64,000 bases of DNA from Candidatus Gastranaerophilales bacterium (GTDB lineage: Bacteria > Cyanobacteriota > Vampirovibrionia > Gastranaerophilales > Gastranaerophilaceae). The stretch lies in NCBI GenBank assembly GCA_944326605.1, contig CALVEM010000002.1, forward strand, positions 124,001 through 188,000, in the 5' to 3' direction. This document shows, in pieces, positions 42,358 through 51,165 of the stretch. Below the pieces are notes generated by a model that was not told the origin of the DNA, did not search any database, and saw nothing but the letters and a program-made list of their open reading frames with translations. The stretch's first letter is position 1, and every line of letters begins with the position of its first letter. The position numbers and the translations under genes are program-made.

Positions 42358-43118
42358 ATGTTAATAAATAAAGTCTCAGAAGTGCCCCCCCCCCGCAAAA
42401 CTCGCGTACGAGAAGGGCTTTCACGTTAGCCGAAGTTTTAATTACACTCGGGATTATTGGAGTCGTTGCGGCTATTACAATTCCTTCTGTTATAAATGAT
42501 GCGCAGGACAAACAGTATAAAGCTATGTTTAAAAAACAATATTCTGTCATTGCGCAAGCAATTCAACTGGTATACGCAAAAGAGAATACTTATATTACTC
42601 CGCAAACTGACGGCTGGGAAAAAATGCCTTACTATGTATGTGCAATAGGAAAAGAATTGAAATCAATCGGATCAGGCATAAAATGTGAAGTAATATCAAA
42701 CAGTCAGGATTACACTATTAATTCTATTCCTAAAAATAAAAATGTACACTGGCATAAAAATGAGGAATGGTTTGATAAAACAGGGAAACCATTGGCAATG
42801 AATGGTGGTGGAGCAGATGGATACGGACTTTTAACGTTTTTATTGCCTGACGGTGCATTAATAAATTTTAACTGTGGATATGAAGTCTTTATAGATGTAA
42901 ACGGATATAAAAAACCTAATACTGTCGGTAGAGATATATTTTATTTCTTTATAAAAGACAATCAATTTACACCTGTTTTCTGGACATCTGAACGAGGGAA
43001 TAATGTAAACGGATGCAGTGGCGCGGCTAACTGGACAACACTTACACCATATAACTATAAAGAGGATTGCGAAACAGGTTCGGGGTGGGGCTGCTCACCA
43101 GTATACATTATGGAATAA
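42358..43118 (+). CDS. Prepilin-like protein, frame broken at a C10 tract (phase-variable candidate, OFF here)
   Basis: A perfect AAAGGAGG (42343-42350) precedes ATG 42358. Nine codons later the frame meets C10 (42385-42394) and ends at TAG. The prepilin frame (RTRRAFTLAEVLITLG) is reached with C11, giving 253 residues with a short leader of about 20. The globular domain has DVNGYKKPNTVGRDIFYFFI, and the C-terminal end (YNYKEDCETGSGWGCSPVY) differs from the other prepilins. It lies at the end of the hydrogenase operon, so ON/OFF switching would not affect upstream genes. No other start serves the prepilin frame. Confidence 0.87.
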
Positions 43119-43162
43119 CTATTCTGGCACAAAACTTCTTTTTGTCATATAATAAAGAAGCT

Positions 43163-44317
43163 ATGGAAATTAAGAAGAGAAAAATAAGTATTATAGGCTC
43201 TACAGGCTCTATCGGGCGTCAGGCGCTGGAGGTTATTGAAAAATTAGGTGATAAATTTAAAATTATCGCCCTTGCTGGCGGTAATAACGTAGAACTTTTA
43301 AAAAAACAGGCTGAAAAATATCAGCCGGAATTTGTGTCTTGTAACAGTCATCCTGAACTTGTTTCAGGATCTCACAATGCAAAAATTCTAACTGGAATGG
43401 CAGGCTTAGAACAAATTTGTTCAAACAAAGAAAACGATATTATACTCGTTGCCTGCTCGGGCAAAGTCGGTCTCCGTCCGACATTAACCGCTATCAAAAA
43501 CGGCATTGATATTGCGCTTGCCAATAAAGAAACTCTCGTAATGGCAGGCGATATTGTAATGAGTGAGGCAAAAAAATACGGGGTAAATATTATCCCTGTT
43601 GACAGCGAACACTGCGCAATCCACCAGTGTATAAAAGATATCAATCAGGTTGATAAATTAATTATTACCGCATCAGGAGGTCCGTTTCTTCACAAATCCG
43701 TTGAAGATATGAAAAATGCCACGGTTGAACAGGCACTTGCACATCCCAGATGGAATATGGGCAAAAAAATTACCGTTGACAGCGCAACTTTGATGAATAA
43801 AGGGTTGGAAATTATTGAAGCACATCATTTATTCGGCTTTGATTATGATGACATTGATGTTGTTGTTCATCCTCAAAGTGTAGTGCATTCGGCAATAGAA
43901 TATGTTGACGGAAGCGTTATTGCACAATTAGGGCTTCCGAGCATGCATATTCCGATACAGTATGCAATAACTTATCCTGAAAGATTTGAAGGAATTAAAT
44001 CAAAAAGCTTCAGCTTTGCAGAAACTGCAAGGCTGGATTTTGAAAAACCAGATTACGAAAAATTCCCCACTGTAAAACTTGCTTATGAAATGGGAAGAAC
44101 AGGCGGAACTGCAACTGTATGTATGAATGCAGCAAATGAAGAAGCAGTATTTGCCTTTCTTGACGGAAAGATAAAACTTTATAATATCTATGAAATAACA
44201 AAAAAAATGTGTGATGAGCATAAAGTTATTCAAAATCCGACAATAGATGAAATTTTTGCAGTAGACGAACAAATTCGCGAGAAAACAAAAGAATATATTG
44301 CGAAATTTTCATATTAA
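43163..44317 (+). CDS. dxr: 1-deoxy-D-xylulose 5-phosphate reductoisomerase with an in-frame repeat
   Basis: A 384-residue enzyme that makes MEP, the second step of the non-mevalonate isoprenoid path. It shows GSTGSIGRQALEV (NADPH), PVDSEHCAIHQC, SGGPF, HPRWNMGKKITVDSATLMNKGLE and VHPQSVVHS. ATG 43163 is chosen from the family N-terminus. Residues about 62-73 (HPELVSGSHN) are the translation of a CTGAA/TTCAG hairpin repeat (43345-43380) sitting in a loop between FVSCN and AKILTGMAG. The active-site residues are intact. Confidence 0.96.
   Translation: MEIKKRKISIIGSTGSIGRQALEVIEKLGDKFKIIALAGGNNVELLKKQAEKYQPEFVSCNSHPELVSGSHNAKILTGMAGLEQICSNKENDIILVACSGKVGLRPTLTAIKNGIDIALANKETLVMAGDIVMSEAKKYGVNIIPVDSEHCAIHQCIKDINQVDKLIITASGGPFLHKSVEDMKNATVEQALAHPRWNMGKKITVDSATLMNKGLEIIEAHHLFGFDYDDIDVVVHPQSVVHSAIEYVDGSVIAQLGLPSMHIPIQYAITYPERFEGIKSKSFSFAETARLDFEKPDYEKFPTVKLAYEMGRTGGTATVCMNAANEEAVFAFLDGKIKLYNIYEITKKMCDEHKVIQNPTIDEIFAVDEQIREKTKEYIAKFSY
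43345..43380. repeat. CTGAA/TTCAG hairpin repeat inside dxr
   Basis: CATCCTGAACTTGTTTCAGGATC is identical in type to the intergenic copies and is read in frame as HPELVSGS. Confidence 0.9.
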
Positions 44318-44409
44318 ATATTATAGGAAGTTAATTATCCCTCTCTCGGGAGAGGGGAAAAGGGAGAAGGTTTTGTTATGCGGGAACTGTGCGTCCCCGC
44401 ACCCCGCAC

Positions 44410-44455
44410 CCAATATTCTTTTTCTTTTTTGCGATGAAAAGAAAAAGAATATTGG
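44410..44455. repeat. Perfect 19-bp inverted repeat
   Basis: CCAATATTCTTTTTCTTTT, an 8-base loop TTGCGATG, then the exact reverse complement. It is polypurine/polypyrimidine in the arms. It could act as a terminator for dxr or be a MITE-like remnant. Confidence 0.8.
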
Positions 44456-44511
44456 ATAAGAAAAAGAAACACGCTGACCGTTTAATCTGCACTAAATTCA
44501 ACTAGACGGAT

Positions 44512-44575
44512 GAACTCGCTATATATTCGTCATGCTGAACTTGTTTCAGCATCTCTTTACCGCTCAAGCAGCATC
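44512..44575. repeat. Composite hairpin element, copy B
   Basis: It shares AACTCGCTATATA, CATGCTGAACTTGTTTCAGCATC and CTTTACCGCTCAA with copy A at 34450-34524. The outer arms CGGATG/CATCCG and the inner stem base pair differ from copy A in a compensatory way. Confidence 0.8.
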
Positions 44576-44737
44576 CGCTTTGCTGCTGTTTCATTAAGCA
44601 CTAATGTTAAAGCCCCTCTCTCTAACTCTCTCCCCAAACGGGCGAGAGAAAAATTTTTTTCGTGCGCTTAAGCGCACCGTAATGACTTATCGTCTTAACG
44701 TCCTATAGTCTTATAGACTTCTAATAATATTTATATG

Positions 44738-46939
44738 TTATAGAATATCAAGCGGGTCGACGTCTGCGACCATTTTTATATCTTTTGGCAGGGTAATTTT
44801 ATTTAAAAAACTTGAAATAAATTTGTGTCCTTTTTCGTCAAGTTTATTTTTTATAAGAATTTGAAAACGATATTGGCTGTTAATCCGTTCAATTACGCAC
44901 GGTGTCGGGCCGAGAACCTCAAGGCGTTCCGATATCCCGAATTTTTCAATCATTGTGCAGAGCCGCAGGGCAATTTCCTGAGCAGATTTTTCAGCGCGAA
45001 AATTATTTTCCGAGCTTAGAACAAGTCTTATAATCTGGCTGAACGGCGGATAATCAAATTCTTCGCGCGCTGTGATTTCTGTATCGTAAAATTCTCTGTA
45101 ATTCTGAGATTTAGCACTTTCAAGGGCATAGAAATCAGGATTGTAAGTTTGAAATAGCACTTTTCCCGCAAACTCTCCCCTGCCTGCACGCCCTGCGACC
45201 TGTGTCAGAAGCTGAAAACCTCTTTCGGATGCCCTAAAATCAGGGAGATTAAAACTTGCATCAGCGGAAATTACCCCGACAAGCGTAACATTCGGGTTAT
45301 CCAGACCTTTTGCAATCATCTGTGTACCAACTAAAATATCAATATCTCCGCGCTGGAATTTTTCAAGTAATCTTATATGTTCCCCTTTGCGCACGAGAAT
45401 GTCACTGTCTATTCGTTCGACCGCATTTTCAGGAAAAAGTTCTTTTACATACTGCTCAATTTTTTGCGTTCCCGTACCGCTGTTTTTAAAGGCATCCGAG
45501 CCGCATTCGGGGCATACATCAGGGAAATATTCAGCATGGTTGCAATAATGGCATTTTAACATTTGATCTTTTGAATGCCATATCATTGGGATTGCGCAAT
45601 TCGGGCATTGAATAACATGACCGCAAGCCTGACATTGTGTAAATGTTGAAAACCCGCGTCTGTTTATGAGCAAAATAACTTGCTGTCCTTTTGCTAGAGT
45701 TTCTTTAATCTCTGTCTGCAAAGGTATTGAGATAATATTCCTGTAAGCTGCGCGCCCGTGCTCCTGCATATTTATAACGGTTACAGGCGGAACTTTTGCA
45801 TCATTGTAGCGTTTTTTAAGTTCAAAAAGATTGCCTGAATTTAAGGCTCTGTAATATGTTGAAATATCAGGGGTTGCTGAACCTAAAAGAAGCGGGCAGT
45901 TATGAAATTGCGCAAGTTTTCTTGCTACCACACGCGCATCATAGCGAGGTGCAGGAGTTGTTTGTTTATATGCGCTTTCATGCTCCTCGTCAATTATTAT
46001 CAAACCGATATTTTTTAAAGGCGCAAAAACAGCGGAGCGAGCACCTGCAAGAATTTTTATTTCATCTTTGTAAAGTTTCTGCCATACATCATATCTTTCG
46101 CCATCTGATATACTGCTGTGCCAGATTGCAACATCTTTTGTTCCAAATTTTTTGGCAAGACGCCTGGTCAGCTGAGATGCAAGAGCAATTTCAGGAGCAA
46201 GAAAAAGCACATTTTTACCTGCTTTTATTGTATCGTCAATAAGCTTAAAATAAACCTCTGTTTTTCCTGACGCAGTAACACCATGCAAAAGGATTTCATC
46301 TTTACCGGAAATTTTATTTTTTATCCCTTCATAAACTTTTTTCTGGTTTCCTGAAAGCTCAAAAAGAGGTTCTCTCTCAGTTATATTTAAAATATCAAGC
46401 GGATTTCTGTATAATTCCTCCTGAATAAGTTTTACACAACCAGCCTGTTCCAGCTTTTTTATTGTTGCACGTGTTGTTTTTGCATATTTTTCAAACAAAA
46501 TAAGCGGCATTTTACCTGATTTTTCAAGTAATTCCAAAACTTGAATTTGTCTTTTTGTAGCTCCGTCAAATTTCACAAATTCCACAAGCTGTTCTGTTTT
46601 GGAAGCCTTTTCAATCAGCTTCATCGGAATTGCAGCGTTCAAAACCGTTACTAAATCACAACAATAGTAGTTGGCGACCCATTCAAGCAGTTTTAAATAA
46701 TCAATTGAAAAAAGCGGGGTTTCATCAAGAATTTTGTTAATCTTTTTAACCTTAAAATCCCCCGGTAAATAATCGGAAAATCCGACACAAAAGGCATTAA
46801 TCAGCCCCTGTCTGCCAAAAGGGACAAGCAAAGCCTGTCCGATTTGAATTTTATCTTTCATCTCATCAGGGATTAAGTAGCTGAATGTCTTAACCCCGAG
46901 AGCTTTAATATTAACAAGAGCTGATGCGTATTTACTCAA
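44738..46939 (-). CDS. priA: Primosomal protein N' (replication restart helicase)
   Basis: A 733-residue DEAH-type helicase with an N-terminal DNA-binding domain (VNIKALGVKTFSYLIPD), Walker A GVTASGKTEVYF, IIDEEHESAYKQ, GSATPD and the zinc module CQACGHVIQCPNC...CHYCNH...CPECGSD. It ends with motifs V/VI (GTQMIAKGLD, QVAGRAGRG). It reloads the replisome at stalled forks. The PC4-like gene lies directly upstream. Confidence 0.96.
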   Translation of the reverse strand: MSKYASALVNIKALGVKTFSYLIPDEMKDKIQIGQALLVPFGRQGLINAFCVGFSDYLPGDFKVKKINKILDETPLFSIDYLKLLEWVANYYCCDLVTVLNAAIPMKLIEKASKTEQLVEFVKFDGATKRQIQVLELLEKSGKMPLILFEKYAKTTRATIKKLEQAGCVKLIQEELYRNPLDILNITEREPLFELSGNQKKVYEGIKNKISGKDEILLHGVTASGKTEVYFKLIDDTIKAGKNVLFLAPEIALASQLTRRLAKKFGTKDVAIWHSSISDGERYDVWQKLYKDEIKILAGARSAVFAPLKNIGLIIIDEEHESAYKQTTPAPRYDARVVARKLAQFHNCPLLLGSATPDISTYYRALNSGNLFELKKRYNDAKVPPVTVINMQEHGRAAYRNIISIPLQTEIKETLAKGQQVILLINRRGFSTFTQCQACGHVIQCPNCAIPMIWHSKDQMLKCHYCNHAEYFPDVCPECGSDAFKNSGTGTQKIEQYVKELFPENAVERIDSDILVRKGEHIRLLEKFQRGDIDILVGTQMIAKGLDNPNVTLVGVISADASFNLPDFRASERGFQLLTQVAGRAGRGEFAGKVLFQTYNPDFYALESAKSQNYREFYDTEITAREEFDYPPFSQIIRLVLSSENNFRAEKSAQEIALRLCTMIEKFGISERLEVLGPTPCVIERINSQYRFQILIKNKLDEKGHKFISSFLNKITLPKDIKMVADVDPLDIL

Positions 46940-46989
46940 ACAATCTCCTTTAAAATAACGGTCAGTCCAAGTGGAAAAGTAGGCTTCGC

Positions 46990-47220
46990 CTACTCAGCCA
47001 TAAACTCCTTGCGTGCTTCCTGTATTGCTTCTTCCAATAAATCAAGCTGATCGGGAGTGAACGTTACGCCTTTTTTAGTCGGAAGCCAGGTAGATCCGCC
47101 GTCTGTTGTGTAAAATATTCTCATATTTAAATAGCTTTTTCCTTTGTATTCGCTTATGGAAATTTGTAATTGTTCTGTATCGCTTCTTTCAATAGCAGCT
47201 AAAAGTTTTGCATCTGACAT
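46990..47220 (-). CDS. PC4/p15-like single-stranded nucleic acid-binding protein
   Basis: A 76-residue protein. LQISISEYKGKSYLNMRIFYTTDGGSTWLPTKKGVTFTPDQLDLLEEAIQEA matches the bacterial transcriptional coactivator p15/PC4 family: four strands and a helix that bind single-stranded DNA. It sits 50 bp upstream of priA on the same strand, so a role near replication or repair is plausible. GGAG precedes ATG. Confidence 0.85.
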   Translation of the reverse strand: MSDAKLLAAIERSDTEQLQISISEYKGKSYLNMRIFYTTDGGSTWLPTKKGVTFTPDQLDLLEEAIQEARKEFMAE

Positions 47221-47328
47221 AATTTTCTCTCCTTATTAAATAATTACATTTTAATCTTAGCACAGAAAATTTTTTTTATGATAGAGTTAAGAATATATTT
47301 ATATATTTTGAAATTTCCTGTCTATAAT

Positions 47329-47387
47329 TGTCATTCTGAATTCGTTTCAGAATCTTATTGAGATCCTGAAATAAATTCAGGATGACA
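47329..47387. repeat. Double CTGAA/TTCAG hairpin before dapB
   Basis: TGTCATTCTGAA-n-TTCAGAATC and GATCCTGAA-n-TTCAGGATGACA form two hairpins with outer TGTCA/TGACA arms. Each hairpin has different but paired stem bases. Confidence 0.85.
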
Positions 47388-47419
47388 GAAACAAAAAATT
47401 AAAATAAGGAGAAAAATTT

Positions 47420-48166
47420 ATGATAAAAGTTGCAGTATGCGGTGCTTTAGGGAAAATGGGAAAAGAAGTTGTTCAGGCAGTAACTGATTGCCCTGATACA
47501 GAACTTATTGCACAGATTGATATAGCAGGTGCTGAATTTAAAACTATTGAAGAAGCGCATAAAACCTGCAAAATTGATATTCTGGTGGACTTTACCCAGC
47601 CAAAATCTATTTTTGAAAACGCAAAATACTGCCTTAATAACGGAATAAAAATCGTAATCGGCACAACAGGGTTGTCAGATGAGCAAATCGCTGAATTAAA
47701 AACATTATCAAAAGAAAAAAATACAGGCTGTCTGATTGCTCCGAATTTTTCAACAGGAGCAGTTTTGATGATGATGTTTGCCCGTCAGGCTTCAAAATAC
47801 TTTGATAATGCGGAAATCATAGAACTTCACCACAACCAGAAAAAGGATGCTCCCTCAGGAACTTCTATTAAAACTGCAGCGATGATGGCAGAAGTTAAAG
47901 ACGATTTTACAAAAGGCAACTGCCCTGAAACAGAAACAATAGAAGGGGCAAGAGGCGGAACCTCTTATTCAAACATTCATATACATTCAGTGCGGATGCC
48001 GGGTTACATCGCATCACAGGAAGTAATTTTCGGTTCATCCGGTCAGATTATGACAATAAGACACGATTCAATGGACAGAAAATGCTATATGCAAGGTGTT
48101 TTGTTAGCCGTTAAGCATGTTTATAAAAACAATGATTTTATTTACGGCTTAGATAATATTTTATAG
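47420..48166 (+). CDS. dapB: 4-hydroxy-tetrahydrodipicolinate reductase
   Basis: A 248-residue enzyme of the lysine/diaminopimelate pathway. It has the GALGKMGKEV nucleotide loop, GTTGLS, the active-site ELHHNQKKDAPSGTS and an end DFIYGLDNIL. AAGGAG precedes ATG. It provides precursors for peptidoglycan and shares the aspartate path with asd (49576). Confidence 0.96.
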   Translation: MIKVAVCGALGKMGKEVVQAVTDCPDTELIAQIDIAGAEFKTIEEAHKTCKIDILVDFTQPKSIFENAKYCLNNGIKIVIGTTGLSDEQIAELKTLSKEKNTGCLIAPNFSTGAVLMMMFARQASKYFDNAEIIELHHNQKKDAPSGTSIKTAAMMAEVKDDFTKGNCPETETIEGARGGTSYSNIHIHSVRMPGYIASQEVIFGSSGQIMTIRHDSMDRKCYMQGVLLAVKHVYKNNDFIYGLDNIL

Positions 48167-48179
48167 CAGGTTGTATTTA

Positions 48180-48340
48180 AAGCCCCTCTCTCTAACTCTC
48201 TCCACAAAGGGGCGAGAGGAATAAAAGAATACTCCCCCTCCCTTGAGGGAAGGGGGAAGGGGGTTGGTGATTATACAGAGCCAAGATGATAAAATCATCC
48301 CTCACCCAGCCCTCTCCCATTGGAGAGGGAGTATTCCACC
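48180..48340. repeat. Composite CCCCTCTC / CTCCCTTGAGG repeat after dapB
   Basis: CCCCTCTCTCTAACTCTCTCC-n-GGGGCGAGAGG is followed by CTCCCCCTCCCTTGAGGGAAGGGGG. Outer arms GAATACTCCC (about 48225) and GGGAGTATTC (about 48337) enclose the second part. The same modules occur in prepilin leaders (30750-30783, 24797-24822, 62820-62995). Confidence 0.8.
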
Positions 48341-48396
48341 CTACTACTGAAATGTTTCCAACAACGTTTATACCAAACCGAAAGTCTAACACACTT

Positions 48397-48612
48397 TTAC
48401 ACAGATTTTATTAATTCATTTATATCAACATCTAAAGCTTTAGCTATATCAATGATTTTAAGTATAGTCGGATTTTGTCGTGCGGTCTCAATAAAACTTA
48501 TTGTTATCCTTGAGGTATCAACAAGTTCTGCCAGTTCTTCCTGCGAAATTCCTTTTTTCATCCTTGCAAACTTTATATTTAAACCCAAAGTTTTTAAACG
48601 TTCATTTGTCAT
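48397..48612 (-). CDS. Small XRE-family regulator paired with a prepilin relic
   Basis: A 71-residue protein that is almost only an HTH domain: LGLNIKFARMKKGISQEELAELVDTSRITISFIETARQNPTILKIIDIAKALDVDINEL. It is divergent from the prepilin at 48667 with about 54 bp between them. Confidence 0.88.
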   Translation of the reverse strand: MTNERLKTLGLNIKFARMKKGISQEELAELVDTSRITISFIETARQNPTILKIIDIAKALDVDINELIKSV

Positions 48613-48631
48613 AATTTATTATTCTAAAGAA

Positions 48632-48660
48632 TTGACAAAAATTTAACTATTAGATATCAT
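48632..48660 (+). promoter_or_regulatory. Promoter of the prepilin relic
   Basis: TTGACA (48632-48637), 17 bases, TATCAT (48655-48660). The leaderless position 6-7 bases downstream falls on an ATA codon at 48667. Confidence 0.65.
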
Positions 48661-48666
48661 AAAATT

Positions 48667-49391
48667 ATAATTAATATATTTAACAAAAATAAAAGATACA
48701 TAACACCTGGATTTACTTTAGCAGAAGTTTTAATAACCCTTGGAATTATCGGTGTAGTAGCTGCCATGACTATACCTGCATTGACGGCAAAATACAGAAG
48801 CAAAGTCGCGGTTACACAACTAAAAAAGATGTATTCTGTCATGTCTCAGGCATTATTATATACAGTGCAAGAAGATGGAGATTACTCGACAACTATACCA
48901 TACGATAGCACAGAAAGTGTAAAAAGCTGGTATTATGATACACTAAAACCGTATCTAAAAATAACAAATGAGTGTATTAATAAAGCAGGATACTGGGCAG
49001 ATACAGGGACAAAACTTCTTAACGGAAATACACCAAAATGGAATAACGGTAATGTAGGCATAGGTTTAGGTATTGTTGTTTTTAATACTGCTGACGGTTA
49101 CTCAGTAATCATAGACAGTTTTGCCTCCGGCGACGCTGAATTCTGGGGAGCAGATATTGAAAGCGGGAATTTCATAGTTATTTATGTAGACATTAACGGA
49201 AAAAAAAGCCGAATGTTATAGGAAAAGATACTTTTGTATTTATATTGTCAGGCAGAGGCTTTGTGCCGGCAGGACATACTAAATCCGATGAAGAGGTTGA
49301 TGCTGACTGCAGCAAGTCAGGTCAAGGCTATTACTGTTTTGAAAAAATAATGCGCAACAGCTGGGAAATTGATAAAGAAAACTTGTGGTAG
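48667..49391 (+). pseudogene. Prepilin-like protein without ATG start and with an A8 frameshift
   Basis: A good promoter is followed by an in-frame NIFNKNKRYITPGFTLAEVLITLG. The only possible starts near the leaderless position are ATA 48667 or ATT 48670, and no Shine-Dalgarno is present. The frame runs to NGKKSRML and stops at 49221. The expected family continuation (KPNVIGKDTFVFIL, ending NSWEIDKENLW at 49391) is in another frame. The break is at a run of eight A (49200-49207); nine A would read NGKKKPNVIGKD as in the prepilin at 24622. It is a decayed gene, or it depends on rare starts and slippage at A8. It is divergent from the XRE gene at 48397. Confidence 0.8.
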
Positions 49392-49459
49392 TTAAATTTC
49401 TTTACATAAACTTAACGCCTTATTGTATTTATGGTTTAATCTAAAAAAATAACGACGTT

Positions 49460-49553
49460 AGGGTTTTCAGCCCTGAATATTGTTAATTACAAATGAGTAG
49501 GTTGGGGTTTCTACCCCAACAATCATAATGTTGGGCTGAAAGCCCAACCTACA
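49460..49553. repeat. GTAGGTTGGG hairpin group
   Basis: AGGG-TTTTCAG-CCCT, then GTAGGTTGGGG-n-CCCCAAC, then GTTGGGCT-GAA-AGCCCAACCTAC. The outer ends GTAGGTTGGG and CCCAACCTAC pair over the whole group. It lies between the prepilin relic and asd. Confidence 0.75.
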
Positions 49554-49575
49554 GCTAAATTTGAAAGGCAGGAGA

Positions 49576-50592
49576 ATGACAAAACCATACATTGCAATAT
49601 TAGGAGCAACGGGAGTTGTAGGCAGAGAAATTACTAAAATCGTTGATGAATTGAAAATTGAATTTAACGGGATTAAATTCCTGTCAAGTGCGCGTTCCGC
49701 AGGTACAAGACTTGAATTTCAAGGAAAGACCTACACCGTTGAAGAAGCAAAACCTGAAAGTTTTGACGGCGTTAATATAGTTCTTGCCTCCGCAGGTGCA
49801 TCAACTTCAAAACTTTTTGCTCCGGAAATTGTTAAAAGAGGCGGGGTTTTAGTTGATAATTCATCTGCTTTCAGAATGGAGGCTGATGTTCCGCTTGTTA
49901 TAGCTTATGTTAACGATGAAGATTTGAGACGTCATAAAGGAATTGTCGCAAACCCGAACTGTTCAACATCTCAATTAATGCTTGTTTTAAAACCGTTAAT
50001 TGACAAAAACCCTATGAAAAGGCTTATTGTTTCAACATATCAGGCTGTTTCAGGGGCAGGTCTTGCTGCAATCAACGAGCTTACGGATAATACAAAAGCC
50101 CGTCTTGCAGGTGAAAATTTTGAAAACAAATGTTTCAAAAAACCGATTGCCTTCAATGTAATTCCGCAAATTGATGTTTTCTGTGAAAACGGCTATACAA
50201 AAGAAGAAATGAAAGTTGTTAACGAAACAAAAAAAATTCTTCACCTTCCTCAAGATTTGCCTATTTCCTGTACGGCAGCCAGAGTTCCTGTCTATAACGG
50301 GCATTCTGAAGCTGTTGATATTGAATTTGAAAACGAAATTACCCCTGATGAAGTGCGTGAGATTTTGAAAAATTCATTCGGAGTGAAAGTCATTGATAAC
50401 CCCGATAACTTTGAATATCCGACAACAAGAGATGCGTCAGGAGTTGATCCGGTATTTGTCGGCCGTATCAGAAAAAATCTCGCATTCAAAAACGGAATTT
50501 CACTATGGTGCGTTGCAGATAATTTGAGAATAGGTGCGGCGCTTAATACCGTCAGAATATGTAAAAAACTTATAGAAATGGAGCTTTACTAA
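49576..50592 (+). CDS. asd: Aspartate-semialdehyde dehydrogenase
   Basis: A 338-residue enzyme that makes aspartate semialdehyde, the branch point to lysine/DAP and threonine. It has LGATGVVGREI (NADP loop), the active Cys in ANPNCSTSQL, QAVSGAGLAAI and RVPVYNGHSEA. ATG 49576 gives the normal family N-terminus; a TTG five codons upstream is less likely. It links thrC (472) and dapB (47420). Confidence 0.96.
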   Translation: MTKPYIAILGATGVVGREITKIVDELKIEFNGIKFLSSARSAGTRLEFQGKTYTVEEAKPESFDGVNIVLASAGASTSKLFAPEIVKRGGVLVDNSSAFRMEADVPLVIAYVNDEDLRRHKGIVANPNCSTSQLMLVLKPLIDKNPMKRLIVSTYQAVSGAGLAAINELTDNTKARLAGENFENKCFKKPIAFNVIPQIDVFCENGYTKEEMKVVNETKKILHLPQDLPISCTAARVPVYNGHSEAVDIEFENEITPDEVREILKNSFGVKVIDNPDNFEYPTTRDASGVDPVFVGRIRKNLAFKNGISLWCVADNLRIGAALNTVRICKKLIEMELY

Positions 50593-50594
50593 AT

Positions 50595-50831
50595 ATGAAA
50601 ATTTCAAAATTAACAATTACCCCGTTATCAAAAGGCTGGACGCAAACTGTTATAGTATCCCCTTCTGCTGAAAGAGCCGGAACTTTAATTAAAGACAGAC
50701 TGAATTCCGGAGTTAATGATACTACTCAAAGATTACCTCGAATTTATAGAAAAATTCCGAAATTTTTAAAAGGGTTTGTTAATCCTGCTTCCAAAGTTAT
50801 AGACAAAAACAAATTTTCCGCAGAAGTGTAA
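50595..50831 (+). CDS. Small basic hypothetical protein
   Basis: A 78-residue basic protein (KISKLTITPLSKGWTQTVIVSPSAERAGTLIKDRLNSG...PRIYRKIPKFLKGFVNPASK) starting 3 bases after the asd stop, so it is probably in the same transcript. No known family. Confidence 0.55.
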   Translation: MKISKLTITPLSKGWTQTVIVSPSAERAGTLIKDRLNSGVNDTTQRLPRIYRKIPKFLKGFVNPASKVIDKNKFSAEV

Positions 50832-50921
50832 TATTTCTTAATATTTCTCCAAAATAAGACAATTTTATACACATAAAATGTGTTTATACAAATAGGGATA
50901 AAATTTGGGGGATAAATTATT

Positions 50922-51059
50922 ATGGAAAAAACAACAAATCAAAAATGTCATGAAACTGTGATTAAGGAGTCAAAAAAACTTGAAAAACAGGAGAAAAAAG
51001 AAGTAGATATTCCAAGATTAACCTGTGACTATCTTGATCAGACATTACAAATTGCTTAA
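50922..51059 (+). CDS. Very small charged hypothetical protein
   Basis: A 45-residue open frame (MEKTTNQKCHETVIKESKKL, then EKQEKKEVDIPRLTCDYLDQTLQIA). It is directly followed by a strong terminator, and TTGGGGGAT lies before the ATG. The gene-terminator arrangement supports a real small gene. Function unknown. Confidence 0.55.
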   Translation: MEKTTNQKCHETVIKESKKLEKQEKKEVDIPRLTCDYLDQTLQIA

Positions 51060-51062
51060 ATC

Positions 51063-51089
51063 AAAAGACCGCCTGAGCGGTCTTTTTTT
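51063..51089 (+). terminator. Rho-independent terminator
   Basis: AAAAGACCGC, CTGA, GCGGTCTTTTTTT is a strong stem with a T run, 3 bases after the small gene. Confidence 0.95.
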
Positions 51090-51165
51090 ATGACATTATA
51101 AAAACTTAACATTCAGGCAATTTTTTATATGCTTTTCCTTTATTAATACAAAAGGAGAATAAAAT

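Larger units (their letters stand above)
44318..44737. other. Gene-free, repeat-rich region between dxr and priA
   Basis: No credible gene. In order it holds a CCCTCTCTCGGGAGAGGG hairpin, a perfect 19-bp stem at 44410-44455, the composite hairpin copy B (44512-44575), a CCCCTCTCTCTAACTCTC repeat at 44612-44650, and GTGCGCTTAAGCGCACCGTAATG followed by CTTATCGTCTTAACGTCC (44660-44720). The last part matches 34595-34638. Both flanking genes end here, so it may be a repeat sink between convergent genes. Confidence 0.75.
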
